From Cliona cf. orientalis (Eukaryota; Porifera; Demospongiae; Clionaida; Clionaidae), in NCBI GenBank assembly GCA_963930775.1, contig OZ005693.1, forward strand, positions 10,414,006 through 10,478,005: a stretch of 64,000 nt of DNA, given 5' to 3'. The notes beneath the pieces were generated by a model, which made no database searches, had not been told where the DNA came from, and saw only the letters and a program-made list of their open reading frames with translations. Both the position numbers and the translations under genes were made by a program. Positions 9,817 through 19,752 of the stretch are shown here, in pieces. How positions within the stretch are numbered: the first letter of the stretch is position 1; each line of letters opens with the position of its first letter.

Positions 9817-10335
9817 CACAGCTGTGTCCCTATAGCACCGGAGGAAAGCTGCCCAAGCACATACCTGATATGAAAGATTTTGGTGACTTATTCAAGCTAG
9901 AGATCAGCTTTGTGGAGCATGTGAGGAGAACTACACTCTCCCTGTCTATTCCTATTATATACTTGGGGTGTGTCAAGTGTGAAGATTACAAGTATGGGTG
10001 GCTCAAGTTCATTGCTGCTGCATTTGTTCCTTTAACCGCCTTTTACATTTTAGTCATAGTCTTCTGAATATCTTGCACTTCTTCGACTTTGAATGGTTTA
10101 GTTCTGGTCAGTCAAATCAGAGATGCTCCATCTATAATTTGTGAAATATTTTCCTATATAATCAGGCTAATGGAAATTACTACGTCAGTTCTTTTTCTCA
10201 GTTGGGCATTAATACTGGCATAGCAATGTATGCCATTTGGAACCTTGACTTTTTGTAGTTTTTACAAGCATATCTATATTAGTCCCGACTTGAACATTTC
10301 CTACTGCAACACCATCATTATGATATTATTATTAT
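9817..10335 (+). pseudogene. D2: decayed family A fragment
   Basis: This remnant corresponds to about residues 80-245 of A1. A stretch at about 9900-10066 still reads LSIPIIYLGCVKCEDYKYGW and the first membrane segment, then stops. It shows the uninterrupted E3 target site (ATCTATATTAGTCC at about 10272). It lies 250 bp upstream of A2. Confidence 0.75.
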
Positions 10336-10504
10336 GCCTTTCAATTCATGTAGACTAACATCATGTTTGTCCATAATATACGTCAATTTCATGTTAATTT
10401 TATGTGCTATCACACATTAATTGTTTCAAGACTTTGAAGTGTGAAGTGAAAGTAAAAATTTAATATTTTTGTATTTCTTGTATGTCGACTGTCTTAGACT
10501 ATAA

Positions 10505-10514
10505 TATTATAAAG
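10505..10514 (+). promoter_or_regulatory. TATA box of A2
   Basis: TATTATAAAG lies 79 bp before the A2 start codon, at the place of TATATAAAG in A1 and A3. Confidence 0.55.
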
Positions 10515-10583
10515 AGTAGATAACTCCATGGATTTAACATTATGATAATACGTAGGTCTGCGTAGCACTCACGCAGCAGCAAG

Positions 10584-12311
10584 ATGTTAGCGGCATATTT
10601 TATTTTGGCTATTTGGTATAGTATGAGTGTGAGTGTTGCAAAAAACTCTGAACTACCACCCTGTCCTACTTGGATGCATCGTCAAAATTCGCAGAATAAT
10701 GACTGCGTCTGCGGTATAAGCATTTATGAAGCTGTAGAATGCCTTCCTAGGAAACACCATGTTCGTGTCATGCCATTTTTCTGCATCATCTTAAGTGAAG
10801 ATTTGAATACCACATACATTGGCTCTTGTCCTTATGGTACTGGAGGGTGGCTACCACCAAACAGATCAGAATTCAGAGGATCTGGTGGACTTTGTGATTT
10901 CTATCATCGAGGAGGTCAGCTTTGTGGAGCATGTGAAGAGAACTACACTCTCCCTGCCTATTCGTATTACATAGGATGTGTCAAGTGTGAGGATTACGAG
11001 TGTGGGTGGCTCAAGTTTGTTGCTGCTGCATTTGTTCCTTTAACCGCCTTTTACATTCTGGTGATAATTTTCCGAATATCAGGTACTCTATCTTCTCTAA
11101 ATGGTTTTGTTTTGGTGAGTCAGATCATGGTTACTCCACCTATTATCCGTGAGCTATACTCACGCAACCAGGTGAACTCACTCTATCATGTTGGTAGTTT
11201 AGCTCAGTTATGCATTAACACCGGCATAGCAATTTATACCATTTGGAACCTTGACTTTTTCCGTAGTTTTTACAAGTATATCTGTGTTAGTCCTGACTTG
11301 AAGTATCAGCATGTCCTACTGCTTGACTACGCTGTTGCTGTGTACCCGCTGTTTCTCATCTTTATCACATTTATCTGTGTCAAACTCCATGACAATTTTT
11401 CCATTGTTGTGTGGCTTTGGAGGCCGTTCTATAAATGCTTAGTTCGATTCAGGAGGCAGTGGAACATTCGGAGTTACCTAGTCAATGCCCTAGCTACCTT
11501 CATTGTCCTTTCCTATGTCAAGATTCTCAACGTCTCTTTTCAATTTTTGACATCTTCAAGTGTGTTTAATATAAAAGGTCAGATGGTAAACCAAGGTTAT
11601 TGGTACTATGATGGTCGAGTACATATGACTTCAAGGGAGTATTTACCTTATCTGATACTTGCTCTTTCAATGTTCCTAATCTTTAACATATTTCCTTTGG
11701 TATTACTCACCATTTACCCCTTCAAATATTTCCAAAAGTGTCTTAATTTTTTTCCTTGCTTGAAGTGTAAGCTAGCTCTACGGCTTTTCATGGATACTTT
11801 TCACGGCTGCTACGAAGACGATGAACATGACTACCGGCACTTTGCTGCACTCTATTTGGCTGTGAGGTTTTTCAATCTTCTTTTGTTTTCAGTAATAAGA
11901 AGCAGGAATGCCTATACCTCAGCTGCTACACTTTTGTTTGCAGTAGCTCTTGCTCTCGTAGCGAGATTTCAGCCTTACAAGCACAAGAGGAGTAATACAG
12001 TCGATATAGTTATGCTACTAACTCTAATCACTTGGTATGTACTAATGTCTATGAAATCGGCAGCTGGCGTAAATTATCCAAGATCATGGGTGTATGAAAT
12101 TCTTCTTACAGTTCTGTGGTTAATTCCACCCAGCTATATTTTGTTACTTGCATTATCCTGTATTGGACCTCATGCTTTGCAGTGTTTCAGAAAAAGCAAA
12201 ATGTTTTTGCTGGAGAGAGTAGATCGTATTAAAGATGATCATGAGGGTGAAGGAGGACCAGCTCTTTTGACTCACGAAGCATCTGGCTGTTATAATACAT
12301 TCCCTAATTAA
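10584..12311 (+). CDS. A2: multi-pass membrane protein, family A
   Basis: Intronless, 575 residues, colinear with A1 over its whole length: signal peptide (1-19), Cys-rich ectodomain with LCGAC, about 8-9 membrane segments and the tail DDHEGEGGPALLTHEASG. Differences from A1 are scattered substitutions (for example VECLPRKHHVRVMPFFC in the ectodomain) plus 'PRSWVYEILL' near the C-terminus, which it shares in part with A6. The open frame, conserved promoter and 3' flank suggest a functional gene. Function unknown. Confidence 0.85.
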   Translation: MLAAYFILAIWYSMSVSVAKNSELPPCPTWMHRQNSQNNDCVCGISIYEAVECLPRKHHVRVMPFFCIILSEDLNTTYIGSCPYGTGGWLPPNRSEFRGSGGLCDFYHRGGQLCGACEENYTLPAYSYYIGCVKCEDYECGWLKFVAAAFVPLTAFYILVIIFRISGTLSSLNGFVLVSQIMVTPPIIRELYSRNQVNSLYHVGSLAQLCINTGIAIYTIWNLDFFRSFYKYICVSPDLKYQHVLLLDYAVAVYPLFLIFITFICVKLHDNFSIVVWLWRPFYKCLVRFRRQWNIRSYLVNALATFIVLSYVKILNVSFQFLTSSSVFNIKGQMVNQGYWYYDGRVHMTSREYLPYLILALSMFLIFNIFPLVLLTIYPFKYFQKCLNFFPCLKCKLALRLFMDTFHGCYEDDEHDYRHFAALYLAVRFFNLLLFSVIRSRNAYTSAATLLFAVALALVARFQPYKHKRSNTVDIVMLLTLITWYVLMSMKSAAGVNYPRSWVYEILLTVLWLIPPSYILLLALSCIGPHALQCFRKSKMFLLERVDRIKDDHEGEGGPALLTHEASGCYNTFPN

Positions 12312-12599
12312 TTGCACATATTTAGTATAAGTTTGTTTAATTAATTTTGTTTTTGTACTGATGTAGCTCAGTAGCTACGTTCCCTAATTCATGGTCAGGA
12401 CTATTTTCACATTGTATAGTTTGTGTATACAGTGTTTGAGATTCAATGTGTTTTTACTCAGTAATTAACTTTTGTACTACCATTTAGCCCAAAATTTTTG
12501 TCAAAGGAAATTTCGCCAATATTGATCTGATGTAGGTGCATGGCGACCTTTACCACATTTCAATATTTGTGTTGATGATATGCTTGTATAGCGTACATT

Positions 12600-13120
12600 A
12601 CGGTTTTGCACACAGCTGTGTCCCTATAGCACTGGAGGAAAGCTGCCCAAGCACATACCTGATATGAGAGATTTTGGTGACTTATTCAAGCCAGAGATCA
12701 GCTTTGTGGAGCATGTGAGGAGAACTACACTCTCCCTGACTATTCCTATTACTTGGGGTGAGTCAAGTGTGAGGATTATGAGTATGGGTGGTTCAAGTTC
12801 GTTGCTGCTACTTTTGTTCCTTTAACCGCCTTTTACATTTTAGTCATAGTCTTCCGAATATCTGGCACTTCTTCGACTTTGAATGGTTTAGTTTTGGTCA
12901 GTCAAATCAGAGATGCTCCATCTATAATTTGTGAAATATTTTCCTATAATCAGGTAAATGGAGATTACTACGTCAGTTCTTTTTCTCAGTTGGGCATTAA
13001 TACTGACATAGTAATTTATGCCATTTGGAACCTTGACTTTTTTCGTAGTTTCTACAAGCCTATCTGTATTAGTCCCGACTTGAAGTATCAGCATGTCCTA
13101 CTGCAACACCATATATCATA
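12600..13120 (+). pseudogene. D3: decayed family A fragment, best preserved
   Basis: This covers the same region as D1 and D2. From 12879 to about 13110 the frame is still open and reads NGLVLVSQIRDAPSIICEI and IYAIWNLDFFRSFYKPIC. There is no E1 copy before D3: CAATATT of the A2 flank runs directly into TGTGTTGATGATATGC, an empty E1 site at about 12568. Confidence 0.75.
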
Positions 13121-13302
13121 TTATTATTATGCCTTTCAATTCATGTAGATTAACATCATGTTTGTCCATATACGTCAATTTCACGTTAATTTTCATGTAC
13201 CTGATAATATGTGCTATCATACATTAATTGTTTTAAGACTTTGAAGTGTGAAGTGAAAGTAAAATTTAATGTTTTTGTATAATTTCTTTTATGTCGACTG
13301 TC

Positions 13303-13311
13303 TATATAAAG
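13303..13311 (+). promoter_or_regulatory. TATA box of A3
   Basis: TATATAAAG lies 74 bp before the A3 start codon, in the same conserved upstream block as A1. Confidence 0.6.
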
Positions 13312-13376
13312 CGTAGATAACTCCATGGATTTAACACTATGATAATAGGTCTGTGCAGCACTCACGCAGCAGCAAG

Positions 13377-15089
13377 ATGTTAGCGGCATATTTTATTTTG
13401 GCTATTTGGTGTAGTATGAGTGTGAGTGTTGCAGAAAACTCTGAACTACCACCCTGTCCTACTTGGATGCATCGTCAAAATTCGCAGAATAATGACTGCA
13501 TCTGCGGTGGAAACATTAATGAAGCTGTAGAATGCGGTCCTGGGAAATACCGTGTTCATGTTATGCCACATTTCTGCATCATCTTAAGTGAAGATTTGAA
13601 TACCACATACATTGGCTCTTGTCCTTATGGTACTGGAGGGTGGCTGTCACCAAATAGATCAGAACTCAGAGGATCTGGTGGACCTTGTGATTTTTATCAC
13701 CGAAGAGGTCAGCTTTGTGGAGCATGTGAGGAGAACTACACTCTCCCTGTCTATTCCTATTACATAGGATGTGTCAAGTGTGAGGGTTACGAGTATGGGT
13801 GGCTCAAATTCGTTGCTGCTGCATTTGTTCCTTTAACCGCCTTTTACATTCTGGTGATAATCTTCCGTATATCAGTTACTCTATCTTCTCTAAATGGTTT
13901 TGTTTTGGTGAGTCAGATCATGGTTACTCCACCTATTATCCGTAAAATATACTCATACAACCAGGTGAACTCATACTTTTATGTTAGTAATTTAACTCGA
14001 TTGTGCATTGATACTGGTATAGTGATCTATGCCATTTGGAACCTTGACTTTTTCCGTAGTTTTTACAAGCCTATCTGTGTTAGTCCTGACTTGAAGTATC
14101 AGCATGTCCTACTGCTCGACTACGCTGTTGCTGTGTACCCGTTGTTTCTCATCTTCATCACGTTTATCTGTGTCAAACTCCATGACAATTTTTCCATTGT
14201 TGTGTGGTTTTGGAGGCCGTTTCACAAATGCTTAGTTCGATTCAGGAGGCAATGGAACATTCGAAGTTGCCTAGTCAATGCCCTAGCTACCTTCATTGTC
14301 CTCTCCTATGTCAAGATTCTCAACATTTCTTTTCAATTTTTGACATCTTCAAGTGTGTTTAATATAGAAGGTCAGGTGGTAAACCAAGGTTATTGGTACT
14401 ATGATGGTCGAGTATATATGACTTCAAGGGAGTATTTACCTTATCTGATACTTGCTCTTACAATGTTCCTAGTCTTTAACATACTCACCATTTACCCCTT
14501 CAAATATTTCCAAAAGTGTCTTGATAATTGTTTTCCTTGCTTGAAGTGTAAGCTAGCTCTACGACTTTTCATGGATACTTTTCACGGCTGCTACAAAGAT
14601 GATGAACATGACTACCGGCACTTTGCAGCACTTTATTTGGCTGTGAGGTTTTTCAATCTTCTATTATTTTCAGTAATAAGAAACAGGAATGCCTATTTCT
14701 CAGCAGTTACACTTCTGTATGCAGTAGCTCTTGCTCTCGTAGCAAGATTTCAGCCTTACAAACGCAAGAGGAGTAATACAGTTGATGTAGTTATGCTACT
14801 AAATCTAATCACTTTGTATGTACTAATGTCTATGAAATCAGCGGCTGGCGTAAGTTATCCAAAAGTGGTTTATGAAATTCTTTTTACAGTTCTATTTTCA
14901 ATTCCACTCAGCTATATTCTGTTACTTGCATTATCTCGTATTGGACCTCATGCTTTGCAGTGTTTCAGAAAAAGCAAAACGTTTTTGCTGGAGAGAGTAA
15001 GTCGTATTAAAGATGATCATGAGGGTGAAGGAGGACCAGCTCTTTTGACTCACGAAGCGTCTGGCTGTTATAATACATTTCCTAATTAG
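13377..15089 (+). CDS. A3: multi-pass membrane protein, family A
   Basis: Intronless. I take the start at MLAAYFILAI, as in the paralogues, rather than the in-frame Met 24 bp upstream; this gives 570 residues. Compared with A1 it lacks 'FPLVL' inside the membrane segment at about 353-378 and has one extra residue in LDNCFPCL. The region after the first membrane segment (IIRKIYSYNQVNSYFYVSN) differs strongly from A1, A2 and A5 and matches pseudogene A4, so A3 and A4 form a subgroup. The shortened membrane segment may affect folding, otherwise it looks intact. Confidence 0.83.
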   Translation: MLAAYFILAIWCSMSVSVAENSELPPCPTWMHRQNSQNNDCICGGNINEAVECGPGKYRVHVMPHFCIILSEDLNTTYIGSCPYGTGGWLSPNRSELRGSGGPCDFYHRRGQLCGACEENYTLPVYSYYIGCVKCEGYEYGWLKFVAAAFVPLTAFYILVIIFRISVTLSSLNGFVLVSQIMVTPPIIRKIYSYNQVNSYFYVSNLTRLCIDTGIVIYAIWNLDFFRSFYKPICVSPDLKYQHVLLLDYAVAVYPLFLIFITFICVKLHDNFSIVVWFWRPFHKCLVRFRRQWNIRSCLVNALATFIVLSYVKILNISFQFLTSSSVFNIEGQVVNQGYWYYDGRVYMTSREYLPYLILALTMFLVFNILTIYPFKYFQKCLDNCFPCLKCKLALRLFMDTFHGCYKDDEHDYRHFAALYLAVRFFNLLLFSVIRNRNAYFSAVTLLYAVALALVARFQPYKRKRSNTVDVVMLLNLITLYVLMSMKSAAGVSYPKVVYEILFTVLFSIPLSYILLLALSRIGPHALQCFRKSKTFLLERVSRIKDDHEGEGGPALLTHEASGCYNTFPN

Positions 15090-15418
15090 TTGCACATATT
15101 TAGTATAAGTTTGTTTAATTACTTTTGTTTCGTACTGATGTAGCTCAGTAGCTACGTTCCCTAATTCATGATCAGGACTATTTTTACATTGTATAGTTTG
15201 TGTATACAGTGTTTGAGATTCAATGTGCTTTTACTCAGTAATTGACTTTTTGTACTTCCATTTAGCCCAAAATTTTCATCAAAGGAAATTTCGCCAATAT
15301 TGACCTGATGTAGGTGCATGGCGACCTTTACCACATTTCAATATTTCGGGGCGAGCCTGAGCGAGGCCTGAATACACGAGGTACAGGAAGCGGTTTTATA
15401 TGTATAATAATGTGTGTG

Positions 15419-15775
15419 TGACCAACTGTGAGAAAAGGAACCATTTGGGACTTCGTGTTTGTCATATGTAGCTTGTACTAGTATGTATAGAGTATACTAG
15501 TGTATATTCTGTAGGTGTATCCGCTGTATGTTAATGTCAATACACTGATACAAGTATATCGTAAAGGTTCAAGTATACTCACTACTATGTATACAAGTAT
15601 ACTCACTACTATGTATACATGTATACTCACTACTATGTATACATGTATACAAGTATACTCACTACTATGTTTGTAGAAAGCTAGTTGGATATTGTCATGA
15701 TAAAAATTGATCTTGTTTCATACTAACATAAATGGTCCCTTTTGTCATAGCATATAATGTACATGTATGTGTCAC
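15419..15775 (+). mobile_element. E2 element without nested insert
   Basis: About 357 bp, from GTGACCAACTGTGAGAAAAG to GTGTCAC. It supplies the empty site for the E1 insertion at 5074 (junction 15697/15698). It contains a tandem repeat at about 15569-15671. A diverged relative with similar ends lies in an intron of C3 (58030-58457). Confidence 0.65.
15569..15671 (+). repeat. 24-bp tandem repeat
   Basis: About four to five copies of a unit around AAGTATACTCACTACTATGT, separated by TATAC or TATACATG. They lie inside E2. The E2 copy at 4891 has only one copy of this unit. Confidence 0.8.
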
Positions 15776-16159
15776 GGTTTGCGGTTTGTGGGGTGATCAT
15801 TTTAGTGAGGAGAGAGTTAAATTTTGAACGCGTAAGGTAATGGTCGTCATACGCATGCGCATACGCCTGCACTACAGGTACTTGGACTCATGGTCATGGC
15901 ATGTAGACTACTAAATATAGTATAGGTGATCAAAATTATTGGACTATAGCTATTATACTAGCAATCTGTGATACTTTTACTGTCATAGTAGCTTCTCAGG
16001 CCTAGCTATTGGGATACCAACCCCATGTGCACATGCATGCCTGTGTGCTTTCAAAGAAATCTTGTGACTTTTGCAAAGGCTCGCCCCGCACAGATGATTT
16101 TCATCACCACTAGTTGTATTAATGAAGATATGCTTGTATAGCGTACATTACGGTTTTTG

Positions 16160-16680
16160 CACACAGCTGTGTCCCTATAGCACCAGAGGAAAGCTGCCTA
16201 AGCACATACCTGATATGAAAGATTTTGGTGACTTATGCAAGCTAGAGATCAGCTTTGTGGAGCATGTGAGAACTACACTCTCCCTGACTATTTCTATTAC
16301 TTGGAGTGTGTCAAGTGTGAGGATTATGAGTATGCATGGGTGGCTCAAGTTCATTGCTTCTGCATTTGTTCCTTAACTGCCTTTTACATTTTAAATTAGT
16401 CATAGTCTTCCGAATATCTGTCACTTCTTCGACTTTGAATGGTTTAGTTCTTGTCAGTCAAATCAGAGATGCTCCATCTATAATTTGTGAAATATTTTCC
16501 TATATAATCAGGCAAGTGGAGAATACTACGTCAGTTCTTTTTCTCAGTTGGGCGTTAATACTGGCATAGCAATGTATGCCATTTGGAACCTTGACTTTTG
16601 TAGTTTTTACGTATACAAGCATATCTATATTATTAGTCCCGACTTGAACATTTCCTACTGCAACCCCCACATTATATGAT
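16160..16680 (+). pseudogene. D4: decayed family A fragment
   Basis: Same region as D2, with a small insertion (GAGTATGCATGGGTGG) shared with D6, so D4 and D6 descend from one copy. Frames are broken. It precedes the truncated gene start A'. Confidence 0.75.
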
Positions 16681-16891
16681 ATAATTATCATTACGCCTTT
16701 CAATTCATGTAGATTAACATCATGTTTGTCCATATACGTCAATTTCATATTAATTTTTATGTACATGGTAATAATTAATTTTATGTGCTATCACACATTA
16801 ATTGTTTCAAGACTTTGAAGTATGAAGTGAAAGTAAAAATTTAATATTAAATTTTTTGTATTTCTTGTATGTCGACTGTATTAGACTATAA

Positions 16892-16901
16892 TATTATAAA
16901 G
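16892..16901 (+). promoter_or_regulatory. TATA box of orphan start A'
   Basis: TATTATAAAG lies 75 bp before the ATG at 16967. The upstream block is conserved with the functional genes although no gene body follows. Confidence 0.5.
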
Positions 16902-16966
16902 AGTAGATGACTCCATGGATTTAACATTATGATAATAGGTCTGTGTAGCACTCATGCAGCAGCAAG

Positions 16967-16985
16967 ATGTTAGCGGCATATTTTT
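16967..16985 (+). pseudogene. A': family A start codon with gene body deleted
   Basis: The shared upstream block ends in AGCAAGATGTTAGCGGCATA, i.e. the first six codons (MLAAYF) of family A. Then TTGAGCATAATAAG follows, which has no resemblance to the family. The gene body and 3' flank are missing. What remains is a promoter with a start codon. Confidence 0.8.
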
Positions 16986-18110
16986 GAGCATAATAAGCTT
17001 AGCTAGTGTGTATAAGCATTTGAGAATTACGCTAGCATTATAGGCATCAACTGGCATATAATTTTGAGAATTTTAAGGCACACAATTGCAAGTACTAGCT
17101 GTTAATTGATCTTTGTCACATTGACACCTGGACTATATACATATTATGGACTCGTAAAGGCCGGGTTGATCATGCAATCATTTGAGAATAGCATTATAGG
17201 CCAAATAATAATTATTTATAGTACCTATAGTAGCTACCCCTAGCAACCACCCAAATAAGAGAATGTATCAGATTCTAGCTGAGCCTCATGACTTATGTAA
17301 TTATATATACTGTTCATTTAAAGCAGTTCTAACCACGGTATCAGTTACTTAATATCATGACTTAGCCTTGTATCCTAGGTAACAGCCATGGTATAACTCC
17401 CATATACCCCAGCCCTCAGGTATTATAACTCTACTCCTGACAATAGTCCAATAACACAGTTGCACTGGCATACCAAGTTTGTGTTGTAGCTACTAGCTTT
17501 TCACTAGCTATAGCCAGTAGCTCCCACACATAGTACAATCACTAGGAGGGTTCCAGCTTGATAGACTATTTGTACAGATTGTCTTTATGATAGAACAGTC
17601 TAGCTACCTACTACTCCAACTCAAATACGAAAAAGTAAACAGTCAGCTGATACACTGACCAATCATGCATGGTCAAGATATTAAACAGATAAACAGTTAC
17701 TATGTTTGCCCAGGATACACTGTTCATATACCACCTTCGCTCTTGGGCTCTATTACATATATAGACTTATAACTTCAATGCATGCTGATTCTTAATCACC
17801 TATAATTCCATATAATAATTATATGGCTTAACCCCCCTCTCCAGTCGGAAAGTTCCTCTACCCAGCAATTATACCCTAAGACTTGGAACAACAAGTGTGC
17901 ATACTTGAATGTGACACATTATTATATTATGCATTGAATCAGAATTAACCACAAATTACAAGATTATATCCATTCTCTGTGGTATAATAGTATACATAAA
18001 TTATATATATAATTATGAATAATATGAATGTTGATTTTCTGCAACAGCTGCCTCACTATGATTATTTTGGGTGCGGTTACTTTTACAGGTACAATTATTG
18101 AATGTGAACA
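16986..18110. other. intergenic stretch without recognised features
   Basis: AT-rich sequence with many stops in all frames. I see no gene, terminal repeat or array. A relative of E2 begins at its right edge. Confidence 0.6.
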
Positions 18111-18114
18111 GTTG

Positions 18115-18405
18115 ACAATGTGTGAGAACTTGAAGGGACCATTAATTTTTGGACTTAAGTTGGTGTGTTTATTGTATGTAGCTTGCAAGACTTAGTGCAC
18201 ATGTATGGAGTACACAATAATAATGTACTGTAGGTGTATCCACTCTTTGTTGGTATCTATATACGCTGATACAAGTATATACTCACTACTACATTAATTT
18301 TGTAGAAAGCAAGTTAGCCATTGTCATAATAAAACTTGAATATTTTTTTTGGTCATGTTTCATACGTACATGTAGCTATACGTAATGGTAGCTTTTCCCT
18401 GTCAC
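18115..18405 (+). mobile_element. diverged E2 copy
   Basis: It shares with 15419-15775 the blocks TGTAGCTTG, CTGTAGGTGTATCC, CGCTGATACAAGTATA, TAGAAAGCAAGTT and the right-end GTCAC, in the same order. It is clearly older than the other copies. Confidence 0.55.
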
Positions 18406-18587
18406 AGAGCAGATCACAAATTTTGCGCTCAGAATCTATTAAGAGGAGCATGCCCCCAGATCCCCTTAGATTTCTGGTGGGCATAGCCAGCTACAGCTAG
18501 CTATGTGATTACCGTTCCCAGCCCTCTTACTCCAAATCATCTTCTTCTTATGCCACTGTCATGCATGTGAACGTAGTTTGGGTATAG

Positions 18588-18917
18588 CAGGGGCGTAGCT
18601 TAGTTGTTTCCTTGTTGCCCGGAAACCCCCCCTGGCAGTCAGATTCAGCATTATCTTAGTATGATTTGGCTATCAGGAAACCCCCTTGGTTTCCAGATTC
18701 AATATGCAGGCACTAAAGTCTCCTAAAACTTAGCCTAGATCTCCTCCTTTTGTGCTTTTCTCTGCCAAAATCTCGAGAAGCGAGCAAACCCTAGCTGAAA
18801 TGGCGATCGTCAACTAGAGGGCGTGGCCGAAAAGTGGGCGTGGTCGTAAAATTTTTTGCGCGCGCTTCGCGCGCAACTGTTAGGAAACCCCCTCAGAAAA
18901 TCCTGGCTACGCCCCTG
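18588..18917. mobile_element. 330-bp MITE with CAGGGGCGTAGC ends
   Basis: It begins CAGGGGCGTAGC and ends GCTACGCCCCTG, flanked by TATAG on both sides (18583-18587 and 18918-18922). CAGGGGCGTAGC-type termini are common among hAT-like non-autonomous elements, but a 5-bp duplication is shorter than the usual 8 bp, so I leave the superfamily open. A roughly 60-bp piece of the same family lies inverted in B1 intron 2 at about 21007-21066. Confidence 0.75.
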
Positions 18918-18972
18918 TATAGGGTTGACTTTCGCCCTTAAAGCTGGAAGGGGGGAGTTCGGGTGCCTAAGG

Positions 18973-19044
18973 GTGGTCGTAGCTCAGTGGTAGAGCGCTG
19001 GTGGCTCAAGCCAGTGGCCCTGGGTTCGATTCCCGGTGGCTGCC
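18973..19044 (+). tRNA. tRNA or tRNA-like gene, anticodon loop unusual
   Basis: A cloverleaf can be drawn. The acceptor GTGGTCG/TGGCTGC has several G-U pairs. The D arm is GCTC/GAGC with A box TAGCTCAGTGG, the anticodon stem CTGGT/GCCAG, and the T arm CTGGG-TTCGATT-CCCGG with a consensus B box. A TTTTTT Pol III terminator follows at 19049-19054. The loop GGCTCAA puts CTC at 34-36, nominally Glu, but position 33 is G instead of the near-universal U. It may be a tRNA pseudogene or a SINE head. Short inverted flanks (AAAGCTGGAAG / CTTCCAGC) surround it. Confidence 0.6.
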
Positions 19045-19752
19045 CGGATTTTTTCTCTTCCAGCTAGCTTTAGGATGTAGATGGGGTGATGAGAGTGTGT
19101 GTGCCCATCCTTGTTAAGCTAAGAACTTTCATGCGCCATGATTCATGAACCCCACTCACCAAATATTATTATCAGTGACTTTATACAAAGGAGCACTTTA
19201 CACTAGGTCAAAACTCACACTTACAGTTTTTGCAGAGTTTGGATATGCATCAACATAGCTACATAGGAGAATTCTAAGTGAGGTCAAATAAATCTTAGCT
19301 TTATTACCACACTATCAAACACTCAGGATTTTACACCAATTTTTGCTGGTATAAAATTGTCCCTAGAGTGTTGTGTTGATGCAAAATCGTCCCATGAGTT
19401 ACTCTAGGTTTTGCTGGTGTAAAATTGTCCGATGAGTTACTCTATTAGTATATAAGCATAAATCCTATCTTCTAGTACAAGACCGTGTATGACGACCTTT
19501 ACCGCATTGCGTTGTCGAGCGGATATACGATTTTGCACGGGACTATCTCAGCTCACTATCTATAGAATCAGCAGGGGAACATCCCGGAATATTCACGTAT
19601 TAGCTGTGCTACCCGCGTTGCAAAGATATAAATTAAAGTGTGCATGTCTGAGTTCGTGGCTGATGCTGCGGTCATCAATAATTTGCTGGATCGCGATCGA
19701 ATGCACGCACGGAGTAGTAGTGTCAAGTTATCGCCGATAGATTCCAAGTGAA

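Larger units (their letters stand above)
15346..16112 (+). mobile_element. E1 copy interrupted by E2
   Basis: The left E1 end (15346-15402) and the rest of E1 (15784-16112) flank an E2 insertion. The right end GCACAGATGATTTTCATC..CTAG is complete at 16112. Confidence 0.7.

Noticed and set aside
17964-18188. Short frame overlapping the diverged E2 copy
   Set aside because: It spans the border of a repeat and has no protein-like features.
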